Assembly: GCF_010093625.1 (NCBI RefSeq)
Contig: NW_022985378.1
Span: 353,113-417,112, forward strand
Length of the DNA stretch: 64,000 nt
From: Macroventuria anomochaeta
Taxonomy: Eukaryota; Ascomycota; Dothideomycetes; Pleosporales; Didymellaceae
Direction of reading: 5' to 3'
Shown here: positions 34,797-44,592 of the stretch, one piece after another
Layout of the letters: each line of letters starts with the position of its first letter
Position numbering within the stretch: the stretch's first letter is position 1
Notes under the pieces: model-generated
Told to the model about the DNA's origin: nothing
The model's input: the letters and a program-made list of their open reading frames with translations, nothing else
The model's database searches: none
Translations under genes and position numbers: made by a program

Positions 34797-36463
34797 ATGC
34801 CGACATCCTCATCCATACAATCCTACTTCACGTCTTCGCCGACCAAGAACAGCGATGGTTTCACCGCCGACGAGGTGCAGTCGGTCGTGCAGCCTGCAGG
34901 TGGATCTGCAGTCAACACATGGACTGTGTGTATCAGCGTCTCACCTTCGAGCCACCCAAACTGACTCCGACAGCCCACATTAGATTATGAAGAAGCTGAT
35001 ATGGGCTCTCTTGAGCCTGGCCCGCGCAACCTGATGCTCATAGGGCGCGTAGTCAACTTCTACGACGTGGCCAAGCCGAGCAAGCGTCACAAAGCTGCAC
35101 AGGGCTACATCAAGATCATGCTTGCCGACGATACCGGCGTGCTCACCGTACGGCTCTGGTACGCTAATGCAGAGTACAAACTGCGCCTTGGACAGCTCAT
35201 CACTGTCTGGACAGTACATATCTCGAACAGCTCGGAGCACAATGCACTTGCCCCAAACACTGCGCCACTCTTCACCACCATATTCCCTGAGGGCGAGCGG
35301 CACTGTCACCTCATGGTGCACGAGAACAGTGATGACGGGACACAGTTCAAGCGACCGTTCAACTGCAAAGACTCGAGGGCGCTGCCTAGTCTCATGACGC
35401 TGAGAAGCTTCACGGACGGCGGATATGATGTTGATGAGCCTAAACTGCTCGTGTGTGTGAAGAGCATCGGAGCAAGGAAACGCTGTATGTCTCAATGGCG
35501 TTATCATTTCAGCCCTGAGTACCGCCAAGCTGCCTCATTGTCTTTCTCTTCAGCTGACACTGTAACCTGTAGACATCAATCGAAACGGCACCACCTCCGA
35601 GCTGCTTACCTTAGGCATCTTTGACGACACAGCCGATGCCTCACTGACACTTTACTCCGGGCTTTGCGACTCTGCATCCTTCCTACAGACCTCCAAATCC
35701 GTCTTGCTAATCTCCAACCCAGGTTGGCGCATCGAAAAGACCGCCAAACTGTCGCTCAACGCCAACTCTCGTGTCGATATTGATCCAGATATAGGCGATG
35801 CCCGGCGCCTGCGTGCACTTGCCCAACGCCTGACCAAGAAAGAGCACGTCAATCCGCCCTTCCCTGTGATCGACGTATCTTGCTTTGAGGAAAGCCCTGT
35901 ACGTGCGCTCTACAACTTCGCCGATATCGATGACTTCGCACGTATGAACCCACGTGAAGAGCTCCTAGGTTACGTTTCCTGCATCGTCACATCGCTCAAC
36001 ATCGTTGTGCCATACAAGCGCAACATGCTGCTGAGCGCAGAGTGCTGCGGTGTTGCAATCTTTGCGAATGCGACAAACACGATGTGCAAGCAGTGCGAGA
36101 AGGAGGTTGAGCTGAGAATTAATCCGAGGATCGTACGTGTTCAGCCCTCCTGCCTGAGTATTTGACTACCTTTTCGCTACCATATCCCCTCATTATTGAG
36201 AACATAGCCCAAAACTAACTCTTCGCGTGCAGCTTGGTCCAGTTCTTGACGAAACTGGACAGATTGGCAGCGGAAAGCTCGTCTTATCAGATCGCGCATG
36301 GGGAGAGCTCCTCGGTCGAACAGCCTCGCAGCTTGTCCACACGGATTTGGAAGTGCTGCGATACCTAGAGCAGCGGCTCTTATTCCTACGAGTCACGATG
36401 GGCTTCGCCTTGAAGCTGGAAGACGAGATTGGCAGGCTAGCTGTCTGGTGTGTGAAGAGCTGA
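34797..36463 (+). CDS. OB-fold ssDNA-binding protein resembling MEIOB/RPA1
   Basis: Exons 34797-34925, 34974-35484, 35573-36132 and 36233-36463 give 476 residues. The reading frame is continuous across all three joins (for example ARKRY then INRNGTTSELLTLG). The protein has a first OB-like region (RNLMLIGRVVNFYDVAKPSK, then IKIMLADDTGVLTVRLWY), a second (TTSELLTLGIFDDTADASLT), and a C-terminal part with a zinc-ribbon-like motif (ECCGVAIFANATNTMCKQC). Conserved-looking blocks ETGQIGSGKLVLSDRAWGEL and EVLRYLEQRLLFLRVTMGF close the protein. This architecture is like the RPA large subunit and the animal meiosis protein MEIOB; a meiotic or repair role is inference. Length is close to animal MEIOB. 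Confidence 0.8.
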
Positions 36464-37259
36464 GGATCGCAATAGGGACCCTCAACAACACGACCACCTG
36501 GACGTGTCAAGTTATGCCGGCTTGGCGCAGGCGATTTGTGTTGAGCTGTAGGGAAGCACCAGTCCCACTGCTAGGCATTGGTCGACAAGCTATGTTCGCC
36601 GAAGGACCCTCATTCTCTGGCGATGCATCACACGTGTGTTGGAAGTTTTACAAGGCGCGGGTAATAATCTGGCAAAATGTCCGGCATTTCCGCCTGCTAT
36701 CGCAATGAGGCTGAAGCAGCGATGTATCTCCGTTTCGGCCGCGGCGCCGACACCGCGACATGATAGACGGAATAATTCTCTCGTGTACAAACAAATGTTT
36801 GGGTACAGAGCCTGTGTAAAGAAATGGTCAATTGGTGTGTCTCAATATGTTATCGGCGCTGAATGGTCGGCTTCGGCATTTGATCGCAGCTGCCATGACA
36901 GATGACAAACCATGGAACGTGCAGGGAAAGAGGTTAGTCATGGACAGTCAGGAGGGCCCTGGAGGCAGTCAAGGGACGAAGATGCACACGGCGCGTTATG
37001 AAGACCATCCGGATTGACCGCTTATCCAACTCGCGGACAGCTGCGGCAACGCTTTGATACAGACGGTGGACTCGAGGAGCTTTTGCCGGCATGACGCAGG
37101 AAAACTGGGTCGCGAGGGCCGTCACTCTGAGCGTGGCGGGCACCGCACTTGCCAAACATCCCACGTCGTTCTAGCGTGTCGGCGGCCCCTCCAAGCATTG
37201 AAAACCTCTAACACCAGGCTTCCTCCTTCATTCTTGTCCTATTGTCAGTCACATTCAAG
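36464..37259. other. intergenic upstream of transketolase
   Basis: About 800 bp with only short frames; includes the transketolase promoter. No RNA gene or repeat seen. Confidence 0.45.
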
Positions 37260-39718
37260 ATGCCATACAACAAAACAGACGAGCTCGCGATCAACACTAT
37301 CCGCACTTTGGCTGTAAGTCCTCCTGTCCTGCCCCGCCGACGGTCATAGCTACCCCGCTACGCCATACATTTTTCCCAACAACATCACGATGAGGTCTTC
37401 TGGCGAAACTACGAAGCTCAATTGCTGACATGGCTGCTGTATAGGTCGATGCCACTGCGCAGGCCAACTCCGGTCACCCGGGTGCCCCTATGGGCATGGC
37501 CCCGGTTGCCCATGTCCTGTTCAACAAGTTCATGACGTTCAACCCCAAGAACCCTAAGTGGCTGAACCGCGACCGATTCGTCCTCTCGTACGTGCTCCTG
37601 AGCTGAGAAGTTGTCTCAATGGCTTTTATGGCCTTAAGCAGTTTTTCCGCGATGCTCCGCTATCGTCTGAATGCGAAACACTGACCCTGCGCACAGCAAC
37701 GGTCACGGCTGTATGCTCCAGTATTCTCTGCTGCATCTGTTTGGCTACAAGATCAGCATCGATGACCTGAAGAACTTCCGTGTAAGCAGAGTCGACGAAT
37801 GAAAGAAATAGAGCGGCGTCTGATAATCACAGCAAATCGACTCGATCACCCCTGGTCACCCCGAGTCCCACGACACTCCCGGTATCGAGGTTACCACTGG
37901 TCCCCTCGGCCAGGGTTTCGCCAACGCTGTCGGTCTGGCCATCGCTGAGAAGCACACCGCCGCCGTCTTCAACAAGCCCGGCTACGAGCTGATCAACAAC
38001 TACACATACGCATTCTTCGGTGATGGCTGCGCTATGGAGGGTATTGCCTCCGAGGCTGCATCGATGGCTGGTCATTTGCAGCTCGGTAACCTCATCATGG
38101 TTTACGATGACAACCACATCTCCATTGGTAGGTTCCTAAAATTTGCACAGCACCGAATGATTACTAACGTAAAGTCTAGACGGTGACACCAAGTGCGCGT
38201 TCACTGAGGACGTCATGAAGCGATTCGAGGCCTACGGCTGGCACACACAGCACGTCGAGGACGGTGACTCCGACCTCGAGGGCATCGAGGCTGCCATCAA
38301 GAAGGCCCAGGAGGTCAAGGACAAGCCTTCCGTCATCAAGCTGACTACCACCATTGGTTTCGGCTCCAAGCTCCAGGGTACCGGTGGTGTTCACGGCAAC
38401 CCCCTGAAGCCTGATGACATCAAGAGTGTCAAGGAGAAGTTCGGGTTCGATCCCGAGAAGACCTTCGTCGTTCCCCAGGAGGTCTACGACATGTACCACA
38501 AGCACGCCGCCGACGGCGCCGCTGCTGAGCAGGAGTGGAACCAGCTGCTCGAGAAGTATGGCAAGGAGCACGGTGACCTGCACAAGGACCTCATCCGTCG
38601 CCAAACCAGGGATCTTCCCGAGGGCTGGCAGAAGGCCCTCCCCACATACAAGCCTACTGACTCCGCCATTGCATCCAGGAAGCTGTCAGAGGCTGTCCTT
38701 GAGGCTATCCACGATGTCGTCCCTGAGCTTATCTCTGGTTCCGCCGATTTGACTGGCTCCAACAACACCCGATGGAAGAAGGCCGTCGACTTCCAGCCCC
38801 CCAACACAGGCATTGGAGAGTGGTCTGGTCGTTACATGAGGTATGGTGTCCGTGAGCACGCCATGGCTGCCGTCATGAACGGTCTGTCCGCCTACGGTAC
38901 CATCATCCCCGCCGGTGGTACTTTCCTCAACTTCGTCTCCTACGCTGCTGGTGCCGTCCGTCTCTCTGCTCTCTCCCACCAGCGTCTGATCCACGTCGCT
39001 ACCCACGACTCCATTGGTCTTGGTGAGGATGGTGCCACTCACCAGCCTATCGAGACTCTCGCCCACTTCCGTGCCCTGCCCAACTGCATGGTCTGGCGTC
39101 CCGCTGACGGCAACGAGACCTCTGCTGCCTACTACATGGCTCTTACCTCCAAGACCACCCCATCCATCCTCGCCCTCACCCGTCAGAACCTGCCCCAGCT
39201 CGAGGGCTCGACACTCGAGAACGGTATCAAGGGTGGATACGTCGCTCTTGAAAAGGAGGGTGCCGATGTCACACTTGTCTCCACCGGTTCCGAGGTTTCC
39301 CTCTGTCTCGAGGCTGTCAAGACCCTCGAGGAGCAGGGTCTCAAGGCTCGTGTCGTATCTCTGCCCTGCTGGGAGGTGTTCGACGCCCAGTCCAAGGAGT
39401 ACAAGCTCTCCGTCATCCCCGACGGTATCCCCACATTGTCCGTCGAGGTCATGTCCACACTCGGATGGGAGAAGTACTCGCACGAGCAGTTCGGTCTCAA
39501 CCGATTTGGTGCCTCTGGTCCCTACAAGGATGTCTACAAGGTAAGCACGACCCTATAACTGCTAATAATGAGGTAGAATCGTTTGCTAACACTCATCACA
39601 GAAGTTTGAGTTCACCCCCGAGGGCGTTGCTAAGCGTGCGAAGCTCACAGTCGACTTCTACAAGGATGTCAAGCCCCTCCGCTCGCCCATTAACCGTGCT
39701 TTCCAGCAGCTTATCTAA
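37260..39718 (+). CDS. TKL1: transketolase
   Basis: Thiamine-diphosphate enzyme of the non-oxidative pentose phosphate pathway. Six exons: 37260-37313, 37445-37587, 37697-37781, 37833-38127, 38180-39540 and 39602-39718, giving 684 residues, the family norm. Motifs: AQANSGHPGAPMGMAPVAHV near the N-terminus, SNGHGCMLQYSLLHL (split by intron 2), GPLGQGFANAVGLAIAEK, and the ThDP-binding GDG-(x)n-N motif from FFGDGCAMEG to YDDN. The pyrimidine domain has GVREHAMAAVMNG and THDSIGLGEDGATHQP, and the C-terminal domain has NRFGASGPYKDVYK. Introns crowd the 5' third, as in other filamentous fungi. Codon bias is strong, which fits high expression. Minus-strand open frames opposite it are shadows. Confidence 0.97.
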
Positions 39719-40113
39719 GCGTTTAAGCAGAATGGTAGCGTTGTTAGGATGTGGCATGTGTTTTGATTGAAAATACCTATGAGAAACGACCGTTTAGCGA
39801 TTACGTAGTTCATACGATGAAAACTAGGATGCGCACGGATTTATAGAATTTGATTTCCATTTTATGAGTAACACTGTTCACGATCTGTACCTTTGATGAA
39901 TGAAGTTGTGAAGCGGTGAACGCGCTGTTAAATGCTGGTTTCTGGTACTCTGATCGTCTTCGCACTGTGGCGCATGTATCAGCTGAGCCGATAGCGGAGC
40001 TGATCTGACCACGTGAACCTATGAATGAAGACTCAAAAACAAGTTGAAAATCAAAACAAATATAGAAGTAATAAATTTCTAATTCGAAATATGAGTCATC
40101 AATTATTAGTAAA

Positions 40114-40185
40114 GCCTCCTTGGCCAAGTGGTAAGGCGTCGCACTTGTAATGCGAAGATCGCTCGTTCGATTCGGGTAGGTGGCA
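40114..40185 (+). tRNA. tRNA-Thr (anticodon TGT)
   Basis: 72 nt that fold as a cloverleaf: acceptor GCCTCCT/AGGTGGC, D arm within TGGCCAAGTGGTAAGGC (A box), anticodon stem TCGCA/TGCGA with loop CTTGTAA (anticodon TGT, reading ACA), and T arm GCTCG-TTCGATT-CGGGT (B box). No intron. The acceptor has a T:T mismatch at the fourth pair and the T stem has two G:T pairs, so it may be a weak or slightly eroded copy. T-rich sequence follows at about 40192, suitable for Pol III termination. Confidence 0.9.
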
Positions 40186-40306
40186 CATCTGATTTATTTT
40201 TTGCATTATATTCACACATCACCTTCCATGCAAAGCATCACCACTTTCAATCCCTAAGGTATGGACATCTTATTTTATTCCTGTGCCCTTCTGAACACCT
40301 TAGATT

Positions 40307-40750
40307 ATGGTTGCAGGACTTGTTGGCGCGCTGTTCGCTGTTGCGTCTTTTACCTTGCGCGATACGTTGGACCTACAGCCACGCAGGGTGGGACACAACT
40401 GCTCTGAGCCCTTACTTTGTTCTCGCTGTTCAAAACAACAGACAGTACTTGCAATTACCCCTTCCAACCTCTACGCAGCTGCACCCTTTCTTCACTTACC
40501 ACCTTCTCAAGACTTCGCACTTTACCAACCACAATTGCTTGGAACAACGCATTTAAAAGCTGCGTCCCGAAAAGTTGTACGGCTTACACCATGCAGAGGC
40601 AACATGCAAAGAATGACCGAGATGACCACAGACTCGCAGATGGCCAGAAAGTCTGAAGCTCAACCTCGTAGCGCGTTCTGTCTATCACTGTTAAGGCTCG
40701 AGCCATGCTCTGCTCCTGTCAACTGGACCGACAATAGTACTTCATTCTAA
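40307..40750 (+). CDS. possible small secreted protein
   Basis: Tentative. ATG-started frame of 147 codons, 120 bp past the tRNA. The N-terminus MVAGLVGALFAVASFTL is hydrophobic and could be a signal peptide. Cysteines cluster at HNCSEPLLCSRC, with three more later. The ATG context is poor and no family is recognised, so it could be chance. Confidence 0.22.
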   Translation: MVAGLVGALFAVASFTLRDTLDLQPRRVGHNCSEPLLCSRCSKQQTVLAITPSNLYAAAPFLHLPPSQDFALYQPQLLGTTHLKAASRKVVRLTPCRGNMQRMTEMTTDSQMARKSEAQPRSAFCLSLLRLEPCSAPVNWTDNSTSF

Positions 40751-41802
40751 AGTGCACAAGATCCTGGCATGGCTGTCAAGTTCAGCCTTGTGAGCACCCA
40801 GAACGCTTGTTGTGGGTCTGGTCGTGATTCTCACCTGATCATACAATGGACCGCTACATAATTACACCCTCGAGCCTGTCCAGTCACTTCTCGATCACCA
40901 AGATGACTACATCCAGATTCGCACGCTGCTGATCAATTTCAGAACGAACAAGGAGCGAGAAATGATCTTTGTCCAGAAAGCCGTCGATATGACAGATCTT
41001 CACCTATATGCCAAGGCTAACACGATTCGCAGGCTGATCTCGCTGCTGCTGCTGCTGTAATAGGGGCAAAATCCTGGTCAGACACGCCCATCAGCTATTG
41101 GTTGGCACTGATGCTGAGCCTTGCAAGGATCATTCGAGGAATTGAGGGTCTAAACTCGAAAGAAAGATGTGGAGAACTTGGGGTTAAGCTCGACACCTCA
41201 GCCTTGTCTCTTTGGTGTCAATGTGGACACATTTGCAGATGAAGGTCAAAAGCCAAGCTCGACTAGTGGCAAGCCTTGGACCTCATAAACTCCACATCAG
41301 ATCGTTTTGTAAACGGTTACGACCAGAAATCACTGAATAGGTACTTTCGAAGAGACAATGGCGATGCTGGCTCTTATCAGCCTGCATGCATTCGCCACCC
41401 CGTAAACCTATTCTATGTAGGGATCCTACGATTCAGTATAGCTCATGGGAGATGTCAGTCCGTGAGATGGTCCTTTGAATGTGGCCGAATCATGCAATGC
41501 CACAACAGCATTCCTTAAAACCCAAGTCCCCAGTATGCGGTGCATCCCTCACAAGTCGACTGCTCGGCTATGCACACGACCCGCTTGCCGTAGAGCTGTT
41601 ACTGGTGGACTTGTCAGGATACTTCGAAAGACTTAGTAACATGTAGCACCACTATATCACCTCTCTACCTCTCTACCTCGATGTTGGGATACTCGATCTC
41701 ATCACTCACCTTGACTGCCCCTCTTTACACCGCCAAAAGCTCACGGTGTCTACAACAATCGAGCCATCAACCCTCGACCTCACAATCAGGACTGATTGTC
41801 GA
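40751..41802. other. intergenic, no supported gene
   Basis: Short frames only. It includes a CTG microsatellite (about five units) near 41042-41057. Confidence 0.4.
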
Positions 41803-42084
41803 ATGCCTCCTCAGCCACTTAAAATTAAACCACCTTACCAACCCCCTCCCTCAAACCCTACATCTGCGTACAAACACCTCGATAAATGCGCGAATCGGAT
41901 ACGCTGCGGACAAAGAACCCTGCCAAAACTCGATGCGTTTCTCTTCCGACCGTCGAAGTCGGACAAGTCCTCAACATTACGGGATCGGGAGCGGGCCTTG
42001 CAAAAGCGCGAGACTTCAGTGGCAAAAAGAGAAGTGATGGGAGGAGCGATTCAATCTCCCAGAAAGATGACAGGGGAAAGATAG
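41803..42084 (+). CDS. possible small basic protein
   Basis: ATG-started frame of 93 codons: a proline-rich start (MPPQPLKIKPPYQPPPSNP) and then a charged region (FLFRPSKSDKSSTLRDRERA, then LQKRETSVAKREVMGG) that looks helical. It ends about 220 bp before the convergent CFEM gene. Another frame overlaps from 41681. Composition looks coding, but no family is recognised. Confidence 0.35.
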   Translation: MPPQPLKIKPPYQPPPSNPTSAYKHLDKCANRIRCGQRTLPKLDAFLFRPSKSDKSSTLRDRERALQKRETSVAKREVMGGAIQSPRKMTGER

Positions 42085-42300
42085 AAGTTGGAGGGGTGTG
42101 AAGAGGTTTGTTGGGGCAGTGGCAGTCCCACATGCACAAGGTATATAGGCATTGCTCAGCAATGCCTGTTTTATTCATGAAAAATGGAAATGAGCTATGC
42201 TGTGCTATGACGTGGGTATCTCGATCTCATATCATACAAACGCCAAATATACACAAGAAACATCCCCTCCCCCGCCAGTGGACCCTCAAGTTCGACCTGT

Positions 42301-44592
42301 TCATCGACCACGCAAGTTATCACCCCAGCCAACGGAGATGAATAGGTCATCGCCCTTACGCGTTGGTGTGAGATGCGGAATCCATACCGGACTTTTCAGT
42401 CCAATCATCTCGCCCCCCTGTCCACTCTCCCTCTTAACATCAGTCTTCTTAACAATACTCAACGGCCTAACAACATCCTCCTCATTAACTAATGGACTGT
42501 TGCTGTAGCTGTGCCGCTCGACTTTAGATGCGGGCGTGTGCTCCCAAGAATTGCCGCTAAGAATCCTCTTGTGTTGGGTTTGGTACGCACGCATCTCGCG
42601 CCGCGTAGGCGTGGTAAACGGATCCTTAAGCACGAGTTTCTGTTCTAGTTGCACAGCCTCGCGTTCACCTCGGCGCTTGATGAGGAGCGAAGAAGGCTCG
42701 GGCAGCGGGCGGACGTAAGAGTGCTCTTCTTCGCGACTCCGTCTCGTGCTTCCCTGGGCCGTTTTCGGACTCCGCGGCACGAGTTGATTCGACGCGCGCG
42801 GGACTTTGGGGTAGCGGAGCGTGTGGATTGGACTCTCAGCCACAGGGGAAAGTTTGTTGTCATCGGAGAGCTGCTTGTCGCTTGAGTCGTCTTCGGGTGT
42901 GGGATCGTTGGGATCTGCGGTTTCGAAGGAGGTTTGGGAGGATACTGAGTCCCGGAAGGTTGGGCGTGTAGAAGTTTTCGATATTGTGCGGGAGCCGGTT
43001 GTACTCGGTGAGCGGTGCGCTTTGCGTGTCTTGGAGACGGGGAGCGTGTCTGAGTCTTGACGTGGTGTTGTGTCACGCTCTGGGGGTGGAGCAGAGCTGA
43101 AGTAGTAGTCTGGGATGTCGGCTGCGCTGGCGGGCGTGATGGTTGATGTCGATGTTGTGGATGTTTGTTGGGAGGAGGAAGGGGGGATTCGTAGTTTCGG
43201 CGCAGGACGCTTTGGCGCTGGGGAGCCAGTCGATGATAAGCCTGCTGCTACAATTCTCTTCGGCTGAGGTCTCTCGTGGCGGACCGGGATATCAAGGAAT
43301 AGTTCTGAGCGTCGCACCGTACGGCTGGAAGACGTAGTCGATGTTGTTGGTGCTTTTGAAGGTAGGCGGGAGGGCTGGAGACTGCGGATTGGCATGATGG
43401 GAACTGGTGGTGTTGGGAGGAGTTTTGAGGATCGACGGCGAGCGGCAATCTCGTCTTCCTCGAAGACTGTGTTCTCTGTGCGCGTGCTGACAGGCCGAAA
43501 GTGATCTTCCGTGACCTTTTGTCTTGGGTGGTTCGCCGATTTGGCTGATGCAGGACACCCTCCGAGCTCAGCGCTGATAGCAAGACCGATCTGTGACATT
43601 GGAACAGAAGCCGCTTTAGCTGAAGTTCCAACACCTGGTCGCACTACAGTACGACCTGAACCTAATGTTGAGACCCCCAAGGTGCTGAAAGGTGATGGCG
43701 TGACTAGGCGTGGGTACGTGGGTGCAGGTCCATCACGCGAAGCTGCTGGTGGTGGTGGTCCAATAGGAAAGCGAGTTGACGGCGCTGGCGGTGCTGGCGC
43801 GTCGTCGACAGGAATGTAGTGCGAAAAGCGTGCCGATTGCTGTCTTCGTCGTCCTTCATCCTTCTCGTTCATGTACATGCTCTTTCGCTCCTTGCGCCGT
43901 CTCAGAAACACACTCAATGCCATTAGCCCAATGGCAATTATGAAAGCTGCAACGGCTGCTACCGAAAGTCCAGCAATCTGAGCTGGGCTCATCTTGGGAC
44001 GATCATCGGTCGCGGCGGGTGCTGCGATCGAGGTCGGTGTTGACGATGGTATTGAGGTGGCAGATGCTGGGAGCGAAATTGAGTCCACAAAGACAGATTG
44101 GCTAGAGGAGACCTGCGTCTGCAGTGTTGTCCTTATGATGGATGTAATCGTGGCCCTTGAGGTTGAAGTAGTGGATGGTGTCGAAGAACGAGAGGTTGTG
44201 CTCGAGGTGCCGCTAGGAACGACAGTGAGGGCCGTCTTTGTAGGCAATACCGCATTCTTTTGGCCGAGACAGACATTGTATGCCGATGCAGCCGCGTCAA
44301 TGCTTCCACACGAAGCATATACACAGCCCAGGGCCACTTCACCTAGTGACTCTCCAATGATGCTGTAACGAGAGCAGAGGCACTCGATGTCTCCTTGAGC
44401 CGTGCATGCTACTGGAAAGCGTTCTGATAACGAGGTTCGAATACATGAATGCGCACAGGAAGGAACGTCTTGTTGAAGCTCGGTTGGAAGCGCACTTGAT
44501 ACTGAAGTGACTGTGGGTGCTGCATTATGTGGCGCAGCTGCGATTAGAGGTGCCGAGATGATGCACAGCCTTTTGACATGGCTAAAAAGCAT
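42301..44592 (-). CDS. CFEM-domain single-pass membrane protein
   Basis: 763 residues in one exon from the ATG at 44592. A signal peptide (MLFSHVKRLCIISAPLIAAA) is followed by a CFEM domain with its eight cysteines at residues 46, 50, 63, 71, 73, 90, 95 and 108 (for example SCAHSC, ECLCSRYSIIG, GCVYASCGS). A Ser/Thr-rich stalk leads to one membrane segment at about 206-230 (IAGLSVAAVAAFIIAIGLMA) with a basic stop (RRRKERK). The remaining roughly 530 residues form a Ser/Pro-rich cytoplasmic tail with polyproline (FPIGPPPPAA). CFEM proteins are fungus-specific and act in haem/iron capture, adhesion or surface sensing. With one membrane span and a long tail this resembles a surface sensor more than a GPI haemophore. 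The open frame extends upstream of 44592 but has no ATG there. Confidence 0.9.
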   Translation of the reverse strand: MLFSHVKRLCIISAPLIAAAPHNAAPTVTSVSSALPTELQQDVPSCAHSCIRTSLSERFPVACTAQGDIECLCSRYSIIGESLGEVALGCVYASCGSIDAAASAYNVCLGQKNAVLPTKTALTVVPSGTSSTTSRSSTPSTTSTSRATITSIIRTTLQTQVSSSQSVFVDSISLPASATSIPSSTPTSIAAPAATDDRPKMSPAQIAGLSVAAVAAFIIAIGLMALSVFLRRRKERKSMYMNEKDEGRRRQQSARFSHYIPVDDAPAPPAPSTRFPIGPPPPAASRDGPAPTYPRLVTPSPFSTLGVSTLGSGRTVVRPGVGTSAKAASVPMSQIGLAISAELGGCPASAKSANHPRQKVTEDHFRPVSTRTENTVFEEDEIAARRRSSKLLPTPPVPIMPIRSLQPSRLPSKAPTTSTTSSSRTVRRSELFLDIPVRHERPQPKRIVAAGLSSTGSPAPKRPAPKLRIPPSSSQQTSTTSTSTITPASAADIPDYYFSSAPPPERDTTPRQDSDTLPVSKTRKAHRSPSTTGSRTISKTSTRPTFRDSVSSQTSFETADPNDPTPEDDSSDKQLSDDNKLSPVAESPIHTLRYPKVPRASNQLVPRSPKTAQGSTRRSREEEHSYVRPLPEPSSLLIKRRGEREAVQLEQKLVLKDPFTTPTRREMRAYQTQHKRILSGNSWEHTPASKVERHSYSNSPLVNEEDVVRPLSIVKKTDVKRESGQGGEMIGLKSPVWIPHLTPTRKGDDLFISVGWGDNLRGR

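Noticed and set aside
38686..39483. 265-codon minus-strand frame opposite transketolase
   Set aside because: Mirror of the biased transketolase codons; Gly/Val/Asp-rich without motifs.
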